Positions 9,964 to 15,751 are shown, counted from the first letter of the stretch. The stretch is 18,751 nucleotides of DNA from DATKMS01 sp041497995 (GCA_041497995.1 JBGQHM010000086.1:1-18751), one strand, 5' to 3'. The notes: generated by a model from the letters alone, not told the origin. Made by a program: numbers and translations.

Positions 9964-10404
9964 CTATTTCGCGGGGCGGAAGAAGAAGGCGATCACGTCG
10001 TTGCCTTCCTTGTCTTCGCGCACCTTCTTGGTGACCATCTCCACCGGCATGCCGAACGGCAGCTTCTCCGGATTGGGCTCGACATCGATGAGCGTGCAGC
10101 GCACGCTCGCACCCTCCGGCAAGTCGACGATGGCCGCGACGTACGGCGTCGGGATGCCCGGTGCCGATTGATACACGATTGAGTAGACCCACAAGCTGCC
10201 CTTGTCGCTCAGTCGGATTTCGTTGAACGGGCCGGTGGCGGAACACTTCGAGCAGGCGACGCGCTTGCCCAGATACACGGCCCCGCAGTTGCTGCACTTC
10301 TTGGCTACAAGATAGGGCTTCTCACCGTTGTCGCCGAGGCGGAGAAACGGAACGATCGGGCGTGCCTTCTTGCCTTCGGACGGTGCTGCCGTCGGTTGCG
10401 ACAT
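9964..10404 (-). CDS. DUF35 Zn-ribbon / OB-fold protein, thiolase partner
   Basis: This 146-residue protein has a short N-terminal helix region, a rubredoxin-like zinc ribbon with Cys37-x2-Cys40 and Cys51-x2-Cys54, and a C-terminal OB fold (about 60-140) containing GSLWVYSIVYQSAPGIPTPY and the family's VAAIVDLPEGASVRC. DUF35 proteins bind to thiolases and hold or channel the CoA part of the substrate. The ATG at 10404 has AAGGAG 8 nt upstream and opens a compact protein; the longer open frame to 10575 is not used. The thiolase gene follows on the same strand with 86 bp between stop and start, filled by a palindrome. A terminator for the gene upstream lies just before it, so this pair should have its own promoter in about 10405-10450. 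Confidence 0.92.
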   Translation of the reverse strand: MSQPTAAPSEGKKARPIVPFLRLGDNGEKPYLVAKKCSNCGAVYLGKRVACSKCSATGPFNEIRLSDKGSLWVYSIVYQSAPGIPTPYVAAIVDLPEGASVRCTLIDVEPNPEKLPFGMPVEMVTKKVREDKEGNDVIAFFFRPAK

Positions 10405-10448
10405 CGGCTGGTCTCCTTCCAAATTCTCAGACTGGTCGTGTGTTGGGG

Positions 10449-10480
10449 AAGAAAATATCTCGCACAGGCCCCTGTGGGCG
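10449..10480 (-). terminator. Rho-independent-like terminator of the secreted basic protein gene
   Basis: On the minus strand a hairpin with CACAG/CTGTG arms around GGGC (10463-10476, extended by flanking GC pairs with one bulge) lies directly after the TGA of the gene ending at 10481. It is followed by the U-rich run UAUUUUCUU (about 10449-10457). This is the only intrinsic terminator with a U-tract that I see in the window. Confidence 0.5.
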
Positions 10481-10849
10481 TCAAGGCAGGTATGCCGGCC
10501 GGGGCCCCGAGGCCGGCGCCGACGGCTTGCGGACACGCGGCGCGGAGCTCTTCGACTGCTGCGTCGATGACGCACTGGTGCTGCTGTCGCCCTTGCTCGA
10601 CTTACTCTTCGAGCCTTTCTGCTTCTTGGACTTTGGTTTCGCCTTGCGCTTGCCCTTCTTCTGCGTGCATTTCATTACGGTCTCGGCGTCCGTGTCGAAC
10701 TCGGCCGTTATCTGCTCCAGCGTTTTGCCAGCCCAGACGGCGTCGTGGATTTTCTTGCACGACGGCTTGTCCGACGACGCTGCGCGTAGCGTCGTCGGAC
10801 ACGAGGCGCACAGGACGAGCGCCCCGACCGCGACTCTCAGGTATCGCAT
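10481..10849 (-). CDS. Secreted basic protein of unknown function
   Basis: I do not recognise this 122-residue protein. Residues 1-24 are a Sec signal (RYLRVAVGALVLCASC core, likely cleaved near LRA/ASS). The mature part has a small helical region, SCKKIHDAVWAGKTLEQITAEF, with one cysteine at each end (31 and 61) that could form a disulfide. It is followed by a tail of about 55 residues made of Lys, Ser, Pro and Gln (residues 64-118), strongly basic and probably disordered. LEQITAEFDTDAETV resembles a helix-turn-helix rhythm, but the protein is exported, so I do not call a DNA-binding domain. The ATG at 10849 has only a weak Shine-Dalgarno, yet it is the only start that gives a signal peptide. 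The dodecin gene diverges from it, with 106 bp between the starts. Confidence 0.7.
   Translation of the reverse strand: MRYLRVAVGALVLCASCPTTLRAASSDKPSCKKIHDAVWAGKTLEQITAEFDTDAETVMKCTQKKGKRKAKPKSKKQKGSKSKSSKGDSSTSASSTQQSKSSAPRVRKPSAPASGPRPAYLP
10768..10801. repeat. Perfect 14-bp inverted repeat inside a signal-peptide region
   Basis: TGTCCGACGACGCT (10768-10781) and AGCGTCGTCGGACA (10788-10801) are exact inverted arms with a 6-nt loop GCGCGT. They fall within codons 17-28 of the secreted basic protein, across its presumed signal cleavage site. A stem this strong in the early coding region could slow translation or be a binding site; it may also be a small inserted palindrome that kept the frame. 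Confidence 0.8.
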
Positions 10850-10955
10850 CGGCCTATCTCTTTCGCACACAACATGGTGCTGATTGTAGCGACGACCAGC
10901 CTCCGGTAGCATCAGCGCGCGTCGAACGTCAACCAACCGAGACAGGAGGGTGCTC

Positions 10956-11159
10956 ATGGCCATTGCACGAGTCAGTGAAATCGTCGCGTCGTCCCCCGAT
11001 TCCTTCGATGAAGCCATCAAGCAAGGGCTGAAGCGGGCCACCAAGACCCTGCGCGGCATCACCGGATTCGAGGTGACCCGCATGCAGGGAAAGGTGGAGA
11101 AGAACAAGCTGAAGGAGTACCGCGTCCACATGAACGTGACGTTCGTGTTGGAAGGGTAG
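10956..11159 (+). CDS. Dodecin family protein
   Basis: This 67-residue protein matches dodecins over its full length: it starts AIARVSEIVASSPDSFDEAI, has the central helix KQGLKRATKTLRGI and ends in the strand pair EYRVHMNVTFVLEG. Dodecins form hollow dodecamers that store flavin or CoA-type ligands and buffer free flavin. The known flavin-binding members stack the isoalloxazine ring on a tryptophan in the segment after the helix; here that segment is TGFEVTRMQG and the whole protein has no tryptophan. The start is the ATG at 10956 with AGGAGG at 10944-10949; a GTG two codons upstream overlaps the Shine-Dalgarno and is unlikely. It is a single gene, divergent from the secreted basic protein and convergent with the dehydrogenase gene. 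Confidence 0.93.
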   Translation: MAIARVSEIVASSPDSFDEAIKQGLKRATKTLRGITGFEVTRMQGKVEKNKLKEYRVHMNVTFVLEG

Positions 11160-11184
11160 CGGGCGCAATACCCGTCACGCCCGC
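11159..11184. terminator. Possible bidirectional hairpin between convergent stops
   Basis: GCGGGCG (11159-11165) and CGCCCGC (11178-11184) are perfect 7-bp arms around a 12-nt loop, covering the 15-bp gap between the dodecin and dehydrogenase stop codons. There is no T-run, so this is a weak call. Confidence 0.3.
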
Positions 11185-11954
11185 AGCGACAACGGAAACT
11201 GCGCGGTCGCACCGCCGTCGACGATGACCGTTTGGCCGGTGATGTAGCTCGCCAGATCGGAGGCCAGGAAGACGACCACCTTGGCAATCTCGTCGGGCGC
11301 GGCAAGCCGGCCCATGGGAATTGCGCGCGCCGACTCGGCACGGCGCTCGGGCGTCAGGTGCTGCACGACTCGCGGCGTCAGGACAGCGCCCGGCGCGACG
11401 GCGTTCACACGAATCCCGGCAACTGCCAACTCGACGGCGAGCGTACGGGTGAGTGCCATCAGCCCGGCTTTGGCAGCACCGTACGCGGCGTGCAACGGCG
11501 CGGAGGCGATACCGCTGACCGACGAGATCGACACGAGGGCACCACCCGTCGCTTGCGCCACCATCTGCTTGCCAACGGATTGCGCCAGGTAGAAGACATG
11601 GCGCAGGACAAGGTCGAAGCTCTCGTCCCAGTCCGTGTCGCTCAGCTCGAGCACTCGTCCCCAGCGCGCTTCGCCGATGATGTCGGCGCACACATCGATT
11701 CCGCCGAACGCCTGGACGGTGGCCTCGACCGCAGCCGCAACGTCCTCACGTCGTCGGACATCGGCACGGAGCGGCAACGCCTCCGCACCGGCAGCGCGCA
11801 CCGCGTCGGCCACCTCATCGGCACGGCCCGGCTCGACATCCACGCAGGCGACGCGCGCGCCCGCTTCGGCGAATGCCAGCGCACAGGCGCGCCCGATGCC
11901 GGCTCCCGTGCCGGCCAGCAGCACACGCTTCCGCCTCAAGCCAAGATCAAGCAT
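11175..11954 (-). CDS. Short-chain dehydrogenase/reductase (classical SDR)
   Basis: This 259-residue cytoplasmic NAD(P)-dependent oxidoreductase has the nucleotide motif GTGAGIG at 15-21, an acidic residue ending strand 2 (Asp39 in CVDVE) that favours NAD(H), and the catalytic Ser145, Tyr158 and Lys162 in SISSVSG and YGAAK. The family's PGAVLTP and DGG near the C-terminus are also present. The usual NNAG stretch after strand 4 is replaced by ADIIGEA (90-96), which is unusual. The substrate is unknown. The ATG at 11954 lies 13 nt after the glutathione transferase stop with no clear Shine-Dalgarno, so translation is probably coupled; the frame is open further upstream but only as a shadow of the transferase gene. 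Confidence 0.9.
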   Translation of the reverse strand: MLDLGLRRKRVLLAGTGAGIGRACALAFAEAGARVACVDVEPGRADEVADAVRAAGAEALPLRADVRRREDVAAAVEATVQAFGGIDVCADIIGEARWGRVLELSDTDWDESFDLVLRHVFYLAQSVGKQMVAQATGGALVSISSVSGIASAPLHAAYGAAKAGLMALTRTLAVELAVAGIRVNAVAPGAVLTPRVVQHLTPERRAESARAIPMGRLAAPDEIAKVVVFLASDLASYITGQTVIVDGGATAQFPLSLRA

Positions 11955-11967
11955 GGGCACGCGGCGC

Positions 11968-12576
11968 TCATGCCGCGGGTTTCGTTTGCTGCGCGCTGGG
12001 GCGGTCGAGCATGCGTTGCACCCACGCCGCCACCGCCGGCGGCGGTGTGATCTCCATGAGCCCCAGGAACTCGATGAACGGTGTGTAGCAGACCTCGACG
12101 AGCGAGTACCGGTTGCCCACCAGATACTCCTGGCCCTTGAGTTGCGCGTCGACGATCTCAAGGTGCTTTTCGATGTCCTTCTTGGCTTGGGCCATCGCCG
12201 GCTCGTCCCAGCGGTCCTTGGGGAGGAAGCGTTTGGGGAAGATGATGGTGCCCGTCTGTCGCGCCATCTGGACGTCACAGAGTTTCATGTGCATCGCCAC
12301 AAGGGCCCGTCCGCGTGCCTCCGCGGGCACCAAAGCCAGCGCTGGATGCGTCGCTTCGAGGTACTCGAGGATCGCCGTCGACTCGTAGAGGATGAAGCCA
12401 TCGTCCTCCAGCGTCGGCACGCGTCCGTATGGGTTGAGTGCGAGGTACGCCGGGCTGCGATGCGCCCGCGCCATCATGTCTACTTCGACCAGCTCGCAGG
12501 GAATGTTCTTCTCGAGCAGTGCGATGCGTACGCGGCGCGAGAATGTCGAAAAGGGATGGTGGTGCAGCTTGAGCAT
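11968..12576 (-). CDS. Glutathione S-transferase family protein
   Basis: This 202-residue protein has an N-terminal thioredoxin-like domain (1-78) and a C-terminal all-helical domain (about 85-195). The N-terminal part starts KLHHHPFSTFSRRVRIAL, where Ser10 or Ser13 is the likely glutathione-activating residue; NPYGRVPTLEDDG (48-60) carries the conserved cis-proline (Pro54) and LYESTAILEYLE (63-74) the glutathione-binding Glu-Ser. The helical part includes GQEYLVGNRYSLVEVC, the usual N-capping region. It probably conjugates or isomerises an electrophile with glutathione, or serves as a thiol reductase; the substrate is unknown. The ATG has AAGGAGG 8 nt upstream. It is followed closely by the short-chain dehydrogenase gene, and the two may act on the same compound. 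The bufferin operon lies 84 bp upstream. Confidence 0.92.
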   Translation of the reverse strand: MLKLHHHPFSTFSRRVRIALLEKNIPCELVEVDMMARAHRSPAYLALNPYGRVPTLEDDGFILYESTAILEYLEATHPALALVPAEARGRALVAMHMKLCDVQMARQTGTIIFPKRFLPKDRWDEPAMAQAKKDIEKHLEIVDAQLKGQEYLVGNRYSLVEVCYTPFIEFLGLMEITPPPAVAAWVQRMLDRPSAQQTKPAA

Positions 12577-12660
12577 GGGTGGCCTCCTTCAGTGCGCGGC
12601 GTGCGCACCTCACAGCGCTAGCACGACGCCACAGGTGTGTCAGCCACCACCGCCGGGGCG

Positions 12661-13503
12661 TCAGACCCGAGCGCGTGAATCGCTCGGCTCGAGTGTCCAC
12701 GCGGTCAGCAGCCCGTCTGCGAGCCAGTTGTGCAGAAGTGCCACGGCTCGATCTGCGGGCGGGGCATCGCCTGCGACTGCCGCGATGGACTCGCACGTCT
12801 CCGCAAACGTTGCACCGCTAGTCAAGGCATCGAGCGCCGCCGACTCCGTGACATCGACGGGTCGGTGGAAGACACGCAGGTTCTGTCGCCACACGCGGAT
12901 CACCGTGGGCGCGGCGTGCACCTCGCTGACGTCTTCCTCACGCTGCGTGCGCGCCCACGCCTCGTGCACTGGCCACTGCAAACGCAGCATCCGCAGAGAT
13001 GGGGTGGCGTCGAAGCGTAGCTCTGCCCAGCGGTCCGCCGCGACCGTCGCCAACGAGGTCGGCGTGATGGGCTCTGCGTCGGGCGCATCGAACGCCTCCA
13101 TGATCGTCCACTCCAGCAGCGCGAGGTCAGCCAGGTAGGGCCATCGCTCGATCAGCGCGTGCTGCCGCACGAACGCCGGCAGCTGCCGCCCAACGTAGCG
13201 CAGTGAGAAGTGCGTCGACGGATGCGCGAGCAGATAGTCGGTGATCAGATTGTGGAACGCGGTCTCGCCGACCACGGCGGCGACTGCGGGGAAATCCTCT
13301 TTGAGGCAATCGCGGATGCGGTAGAAGTACATGTCGGCATAGATGTCGAGACGCTCGACCGCGGATAGGCGTGTATCCGCGCGCGCGAGTCTGTCGGCGA
13401 CCGCACGGTCGGACACCGGCAGCGTTGCGCGCCCCGCGGCGACGCACTCAGGCGCGGTGATCAGCTTCCAGAACAGCCGCTGCGTCTGGTCGAGGGAGGG
13501 CAT
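12661..13503 (-). CDS. bufC: DUF2063 protein, probable bufferin maturation partner BufC
   Basis: This 280-residue protein opens with LDQTQRLFWKLITAPE and has the DUF2063 core RLDIYADMYFYRIRDCLKEDFPAVAAVVG (about 51-80) and LITDYLLAHPSTHFSLRYVG (about 85-104). A C-terminal domain of about 110 residues, including VHAAPTVIRVWRQNLRVFHR, is typical of HvfC/BufC-type proteins, where it recognises the precursor peptide for the DUF692 enzyme. DUF692 and DUF2063 genes are paired very widely. Here the ATG lies inside the last 56 bp of bufB in another frame, which suggests translational coupling and roughly equal amounts of the two proteins. No strong Shine-Dalgarno is visible. The assignment rests on family and context; no activity can be read directly. 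Confidence 0.9.
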   Translation of the reverse strand: MPSLDQTQRLFWKLITAPECVAAGRATLPVSDRAVADRLARADTRLSAVERLDIYADMYFYRIRDCLKEDFPAVAAVVGETAFHNLITDYLLAHPSTHFSLRYVGRQLPAFVRQHALIERWPYLADLALLEWTIMEAFDAPDAEPITPTSLATVAADRWAELRFDATPSLRMLRLQWPVHEAWARTQREEDVSEVHAAPTVIRVWRQNLRVFHRPVDVTESAALDALTSGATFAETCESIAAVAGDAPPADRAVALLHNWLADGLLTAWTLEPSDSRARV

Positions 13504-14320
13504 GGTGCGCGGACTCAGCAATAGCTTTGGCACGCAGCGCTTCGGCGTGCACCGCCGCGAAGGGCGGGATGTGGTCGTCCCATTCGACCAACGTGGATAC
13601 CCAACCGAAGCGGCGCACTGCTTGCGCGTAGAGGTCCCACACGCCGTCAAACACGGGGTGGTCGTGGGTGTCGTGAAGAAAGGTTCCCTTGTCGCTGTAC
13701 CCCGCGAGGTGAAACTGCTGCACGCGCTCGATCGGTATCGCGCGCAGGTATTCTTCCGCAGAGAAGCCGTGGTTGAAGGCGCTGACGAAGATGTTGTTGA
13801 CGTCGAGTAGGATGCCGCAGTCGGATTGCTCGGCGACGTGGGTGAGAAACTCCCACTCGGGCATGATCGAGTCCTGATACTCCAGATAGGTGGAGACGTT
13901 CTCGAGCAGGATGCGGCGCCCGAGGAAGTCTTGGACGCGCCGCACGCGCTCGACCACGTGCGACAGAACCTCAGGCGTGTAGGGCAGCGGCAGCAGGTCG
14001 TGCGCGTTACGGCCGCCGACACCGGTCCAACACAGATGGTCGGAGATCCACGCCGGCTCGAAGCGCCGCGCGAGATCCTTCAGCTGACGTAGGTAGTCGA
14101 GGTTCAGGTGATCCGTCGAGCCGATCGACAGCGAAACGCCGTGCAACACGATGGGATAGCGCGAGCGCACCTGCTCCAAGACATGCAGCGGCCGGCCGCC
14201 AGCGACCATGAAGTTCTCGGAGATGACCTCGAACCAATCGACGGCGGGGTACGTTTCGAGAATCTCGCTATAGTGCGTCGTACGCAGGCCGACGCCGAAG
14301 CCGAGGAATGGGAACTCCAT
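13448..14320 (-). CDS. bufB: DUF692 multinuclear non-heme iron oxidative enzyme (MNIO), probable BufB
   Basis: This is a 290-residue TIM-barrel enzyme of the DUF692/UPF0276 family. In bufferin and related RiPP pathways these di- or tri-iron enzymes oxidise cysteines of a precursor peptide into copper-binding heterocycles. All the family motifs are present: FGVGLR (8-13), LHGVSLSIGS (59-68, His60), WISDHLCW (91-98), LLENVSTYLEY (138-148, Glu140), LLDVNNIFVSAFNHG (171-185), FHLAGY (203-208), HDTHDHPVFDGVWDLY (216-231) and LVEWDDHIPP (244-253). Together they supply the His, Asp, Glu and Asn metal ligands. The open frame reaches 14383, but the extra 21 residues come from the palindrome; the ATG at 14320 starts at the family's natural N-terminus. 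It has no visible Shine-Dalgarno. Two bufA-like precursors lie upstream and bufC overlaps downstream. Confidence 0.94.
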   Translation of the reverse strand: MEFPFLGFGVGLRTTHYSEILETYPAVDWFEVISENFMVAGGRPLHVLEQVRSRYPIVLHGVSLSIGSTDHLNLDYLRQLKDLARRFEPAWISDHLCWTGVGGRNAHDLLPLPYTPEVLSHVVERVRRVQDFLGRRILLENVSTYLEYQDSIMPEWEFLTHVAEQSDCGILLDVNNIFVSAFNHGFSAEEYLRAIPIERVQQFHLAGYSDKGTFLHDTHDHPVFDGVWDLYAQAVRRFGWVSTLVEWDDHIPPFAAVHAEALRAKAIAESAHHALPRPDAAAVLEADHRA

Positions 14321-14327
14321 TGGGGGA

Positions 14328-14409
14328 AGGTTGCTAGGTTGTTGGTTGTTAGGTTGTTGGTGGGATCCTCGATGACCTAACAACGTAACAACCTAGCAAC
14401 TAGCAACCT
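14328..14409. repeat. Word-repeat palindrome between bufA (second copy) and bufB
   Basis: The left arm (14328-14361) is built of GTTGTTAG/GTTGCTAG words, and the right arm (14375-14409) of their reverse complements. TTGCTAGGTTGTT followed after one or two bases by GTTGTTAGGT reads the same from both sides, giving about 24 paired bases with one small bulge around a centre of about 20 nt. On the transcript it forms at the stop codon of the second bufA and ends 8 nt before the bufB ATG. There is no U-run. It could partly stop transcription, protect the short precursor mRNA from 3' decay, or limit bufB translation. These effects are inferred. Confidence 0.75.
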
Positions 14410-14668
14410 ACTTCTTCTCCGTACCGCCCTTTGTCTTACAGTCTGCGGCGGACGTTTCGACCCAGCCCTTGCCCTTGCAGCCGTTCTCACCGGCGCAGTC
14501 GTGACCAGCTCCACCGCAGGCGCCTTTGCCCTTGCAAGCGTTGATGCCTTCGCACTTCACCTTGGCTTCCGCCTTGCCGCCGGCCTCGTCAGCCGCCAGC
14601 GCGCCTTTGGCGATAAACAAACCGGCCACGGCTGTAGCGATCAGTGCTCCCTTGAAGTGAGTCTTCAT
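14408..14668 (-). CDS. bufA: Bufferin-type metallophore precursor, BufA2-like (second copy)
   Basis: This is an 86-residue secreted cysteine-rich peptide. Residues 1-26 form a signal peptide (HFKGALIATAVAGLFIAKGA, cleaved near ALA/ADE). A short charged linker follows, then a core with six cysteines at 39, 45, 51, 58, 64 and 77, spaced 5-5-6-5-12. Repeated units CEGINACKG, CAGENGCKG and the end SAADCKTKGG match the BufA2-type bufferins, whose cysteines are turned into copper-binding thiooxazoles by DUF692 enzymes before export. A strong AGGAGGAGG precedes the ATG. The first copy lies 169 bp upstream with the same spacing, and bufB follows after an 87-bp gap filled by a palindrome. Which cysteines are modified cannot be read from the sequence. 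Confidence 0.9.
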   Translation of the reverse strand: MKTHFKGALIATAVAGLFIAKGALAADEAGGKAEAKVKCEGINACKGKGACGGAGHDCAGENGCKGKGWVETSAADCKTKGGTEKK

Positions 14669-14686
14669 CTGTTCCTCCTCCTCTGT

Positions 14687-14702
14687 GGAACCACGCGGTT
14701 CC
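14687..14702 (-). promoter_or_regulatory. Hairpin in the leader of the second bufA
   Basis: GGAACC and GGTTCC (14687-14692, 14697-14702) are perfect 6-bp arms around a 4-nt loop. The hairpin sits immediately upstream of the AGGAGGAGG ribosome-binding site of the second bufA. It could be a processing site that frees the message from the first copy, or simply a stable leader stem. The role is inferred. Confidence 0.35.
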
Positions 14703-14798
14703 TACTGTCCGGACAAGCGAGGCGACAGGATGTGCCGGCCGCGAATTCTTGTCAATGGCGCGACATCATCTGCCGGCGCCCCGCCTGCTGGAGGAACC

Positions 14799-14828
14799 GC
14801 GGGCGGAGGAAGAAGGTTCCTCCCCCGC
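14799..14828 (-). promoter_or_regulatory. Strong hairpin after the first bufA stop codon
   Basis: GCGGGCGGAGGAA (14799-14811) pairs with TTCCTCCCCCGC (14817-14828) over 12 bp with a single bulged C and a 5-nt loop. It begins 9 nt after the stop codon of the first precursor gene. No U-run follows on the minus strand, so it is more likely an mRNA-stabilising or processing structure than a full intrinsic terminator. Confidence 0.5.
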
Positions 14829-14837
14829 GAGGAGGAG

Positions 14838-15101
14838 TCACTCGGCGACCGTGCCGCCCTTCGTTTTGCAGTCGGCTGCGGACATGGCGATCCATCCCTT
14901 GCCCTTGCAGTCGTTCTTGCCGGCGCACTCGTGGCCGGCACCTTTGCAGGCGCTCTGGCCTTTGCATCCATTGACGCCTTCGCAGTGGACCTTTGCGGCG
15001 AGCTCCTCGGCGTTACGGTAAGCTTGCGCCGACACGCCCTTGGCAACGAACATACCCGCGACGGTCGCGGCGATCAGGACTCCCTTGGCTCGATTCGTCA
15101 T
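14838..15101 (-). CDS. bufA: Bufferin-type metallophore precursor, BufA2-like (first copy)
   Basis: This 87-residue secreted peptide is a paralogue of the other copy. Residues 1-25 are a signal peptide (RAKGVLIAATVAGMFVAKGV, cleaved near VSA/QAY). A linker with AEELAAKV precedes the core. Its six cysteines are at 40, 46, 52, 59, 65 and 78, with spacing 5-5-6-5-12 exactly as in the other copy. Units CEGVNGCKG, CAGKNDCKG and KGWIAMSAADCKTKGG are nearly the same in both. The two signal peptides and linkers have diverged much more than the cores, so the duplication is not recent and the cores are under selection. The ATG at 15101 has GAGGAGGAAACG before it; the frame is open upstream to 15197 without support. 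It is the promoter-proximal gene of the buf operon. Confidence 0.9.
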   Translation of the reverse strand: MTNRAKGVLIAATVAGMFVAKGVSAQAYRNAEELAAKVHCEGVNGCKGQSACKGAGHECAGKNDCKGKGWIAMSAADCKTKGGTVAE

Positions 15102-15173
15102 CGTTTCCTCCTCAGTTGTGAAGCGACACCCGTGGGATGCCGCATGAGCGACCAGCGTTTCAAGTTCGCGGCC

Positions 15174-15189
15174 CAGGAGACCAGGAGAC
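15174..15189. repeat. Tandem octamer upstream of the buf operon
   Basis: CAGGAGAC is repeated twice without a gap (15174-15181, 15182-15189), flanked by CCCAG/CTGGG-type ends that make a short imperfect dyad. It lies 73-88 nt before the first bufA ATG in the 142-bp gap between brnA and bufA. It could be part of an operator; no clear sigma-70 promoter is visible nearby. Confidence 0.35.
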
Positions 15190-15243
15190 TGGGTCAATTC
15201 TGCGCGCCCTCGCCTTCCTGGAAATCTTCGATCGCACCGGCGC

Positions 15244-15477
15244 TTAACCGGTCTTCCGCATTTCCTTCTCCAAGATGTCGTTGATCAGGGCTTGGTAGGG
15301 CTGGTCCTTCTCGGATGCGGCGGCCTTGACCCACGCCAGGACTCGCTGATCGAGCCGTATCGAAATCAGCTTCTTTGGCCGATCGCCGTGCGGGGGCCGA
15401 CCCACCCGCCGCATCCGTGTGAGCTGTTCATCGGACAGCTCGGGAATGTCAGAAAAATCAATCTTCCGGCGCTTCAT
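15244..15477 (-). CDS. brnA: BrnA-like antitoxin (ribbon-helix-helix, DUF4415)
   Basis: This is a 77-residue antitoxin that binds the BrnT RNase and represses its own promoter. It opens MKRRKIDFSDIPELSDEQL, the usual DUF4415 start, then has a Pro/Gly/Arg linker and a ribbon-helix-helix with strand KKLISIRLD (35-43), helix QRVLAWVKAAASEKD and helix YQALINDILEKEM. I take the ATG at 15477, which overlaps the brnT end by 20 nt. A second in-frame ATG at 15537 has a better purine-rich site (AGGAGAGAGGG) but would overlap brnT by 80 nt and add 20 residues outside the family, so I consider it less likely. The gene order, toxin then antitoxin, is the normal one for brnTA. Confidence 0.88.
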   Translation of the reverse strand: MKRRKIDFSDIPELSDEQLTRMRRVGRPPHGDRPKKLISIRLDQRVLAWVKAAASEKDQPYQALINDILEKEMRKTG

Positions 15478-15745
15478 ATGCCTTGCGTTCTTTCCGACTT
15501 GCACGCCTCCCGCTGATGATGCGCGTGACTTCTTCATTTCCCTCTCTCCTCTTGGTGTACGCGATCATGAGGATTCGTCCGGGCGACGACCGTGCCAGAC
15601 GCAGCCGACGCGGCTCGATACCGGAATGCGCGATATCCTCACCGTCGAGTCCATTCGGATCATCGAACGCCGTGCTCGCCTCCTCAAAGGAAACACCGTG
15701 CTTCGTCAGGTTGACTGCGGCCTTCCTTGGGTTCCAGTCAAACAC
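15458..15745 (-). CDS. brnT: BrnT-like ribonuclease toxin
   Basis: This 95-residue RelE-fold toxin has the full BrnT pattern: FDWNPRKAAVNLTKHGVSFEEA (2-23), AFDDP (26-30), LARSSPGRILMIAYT (50-64) and RIISGRRASRKERKAYE (75-91). Members cleave mRNA and stop growth until neutralised by BrnA. The start is a GTG at 15745; no in-frame ATG and no Shine-Dalgarno precede it. A promoter-like pair ends 6 nt before the GTG, so the message may be leaderless. The pair sits between the bufferin operon and the nuo genes with no mobile element in view. Confidence 0.9.
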   Translation of the reverse strand: MFDWNPRKAAVNLTKHGVSFEEASTAFDDPNGLDGEDIAHSGIEPRRLRLARSSPGRILMIAYTKRREGNEEVTRIISGRRASRKERKAYEAPED

Positions 15746-15751
15746 CGAATA

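Noticed and set aside
9878..10297. Extension of the thiolase upstream to 10297
   Set aside because: It would read through the palindrome and the DUF35 gene in another frame; the ATG at 9877 has a strong ribosome site and the normal N-terminus.
10481..10849. Helix-turn-helix regulator or lipoprotein
   Set aside because: The LEQITAEFDTDAETV rhythm is HTH-like, but the protein has a Sec signal; neither Cys14 nor Cys17 sits in a proper lipobox.
15478..15537. Longer brnA from the ATG at 15537
   Set aside because: It has a better purine-rich site but overlaps brnT by 80 nt and adds residues outside the DUF4415 family; kept as an alternative only.
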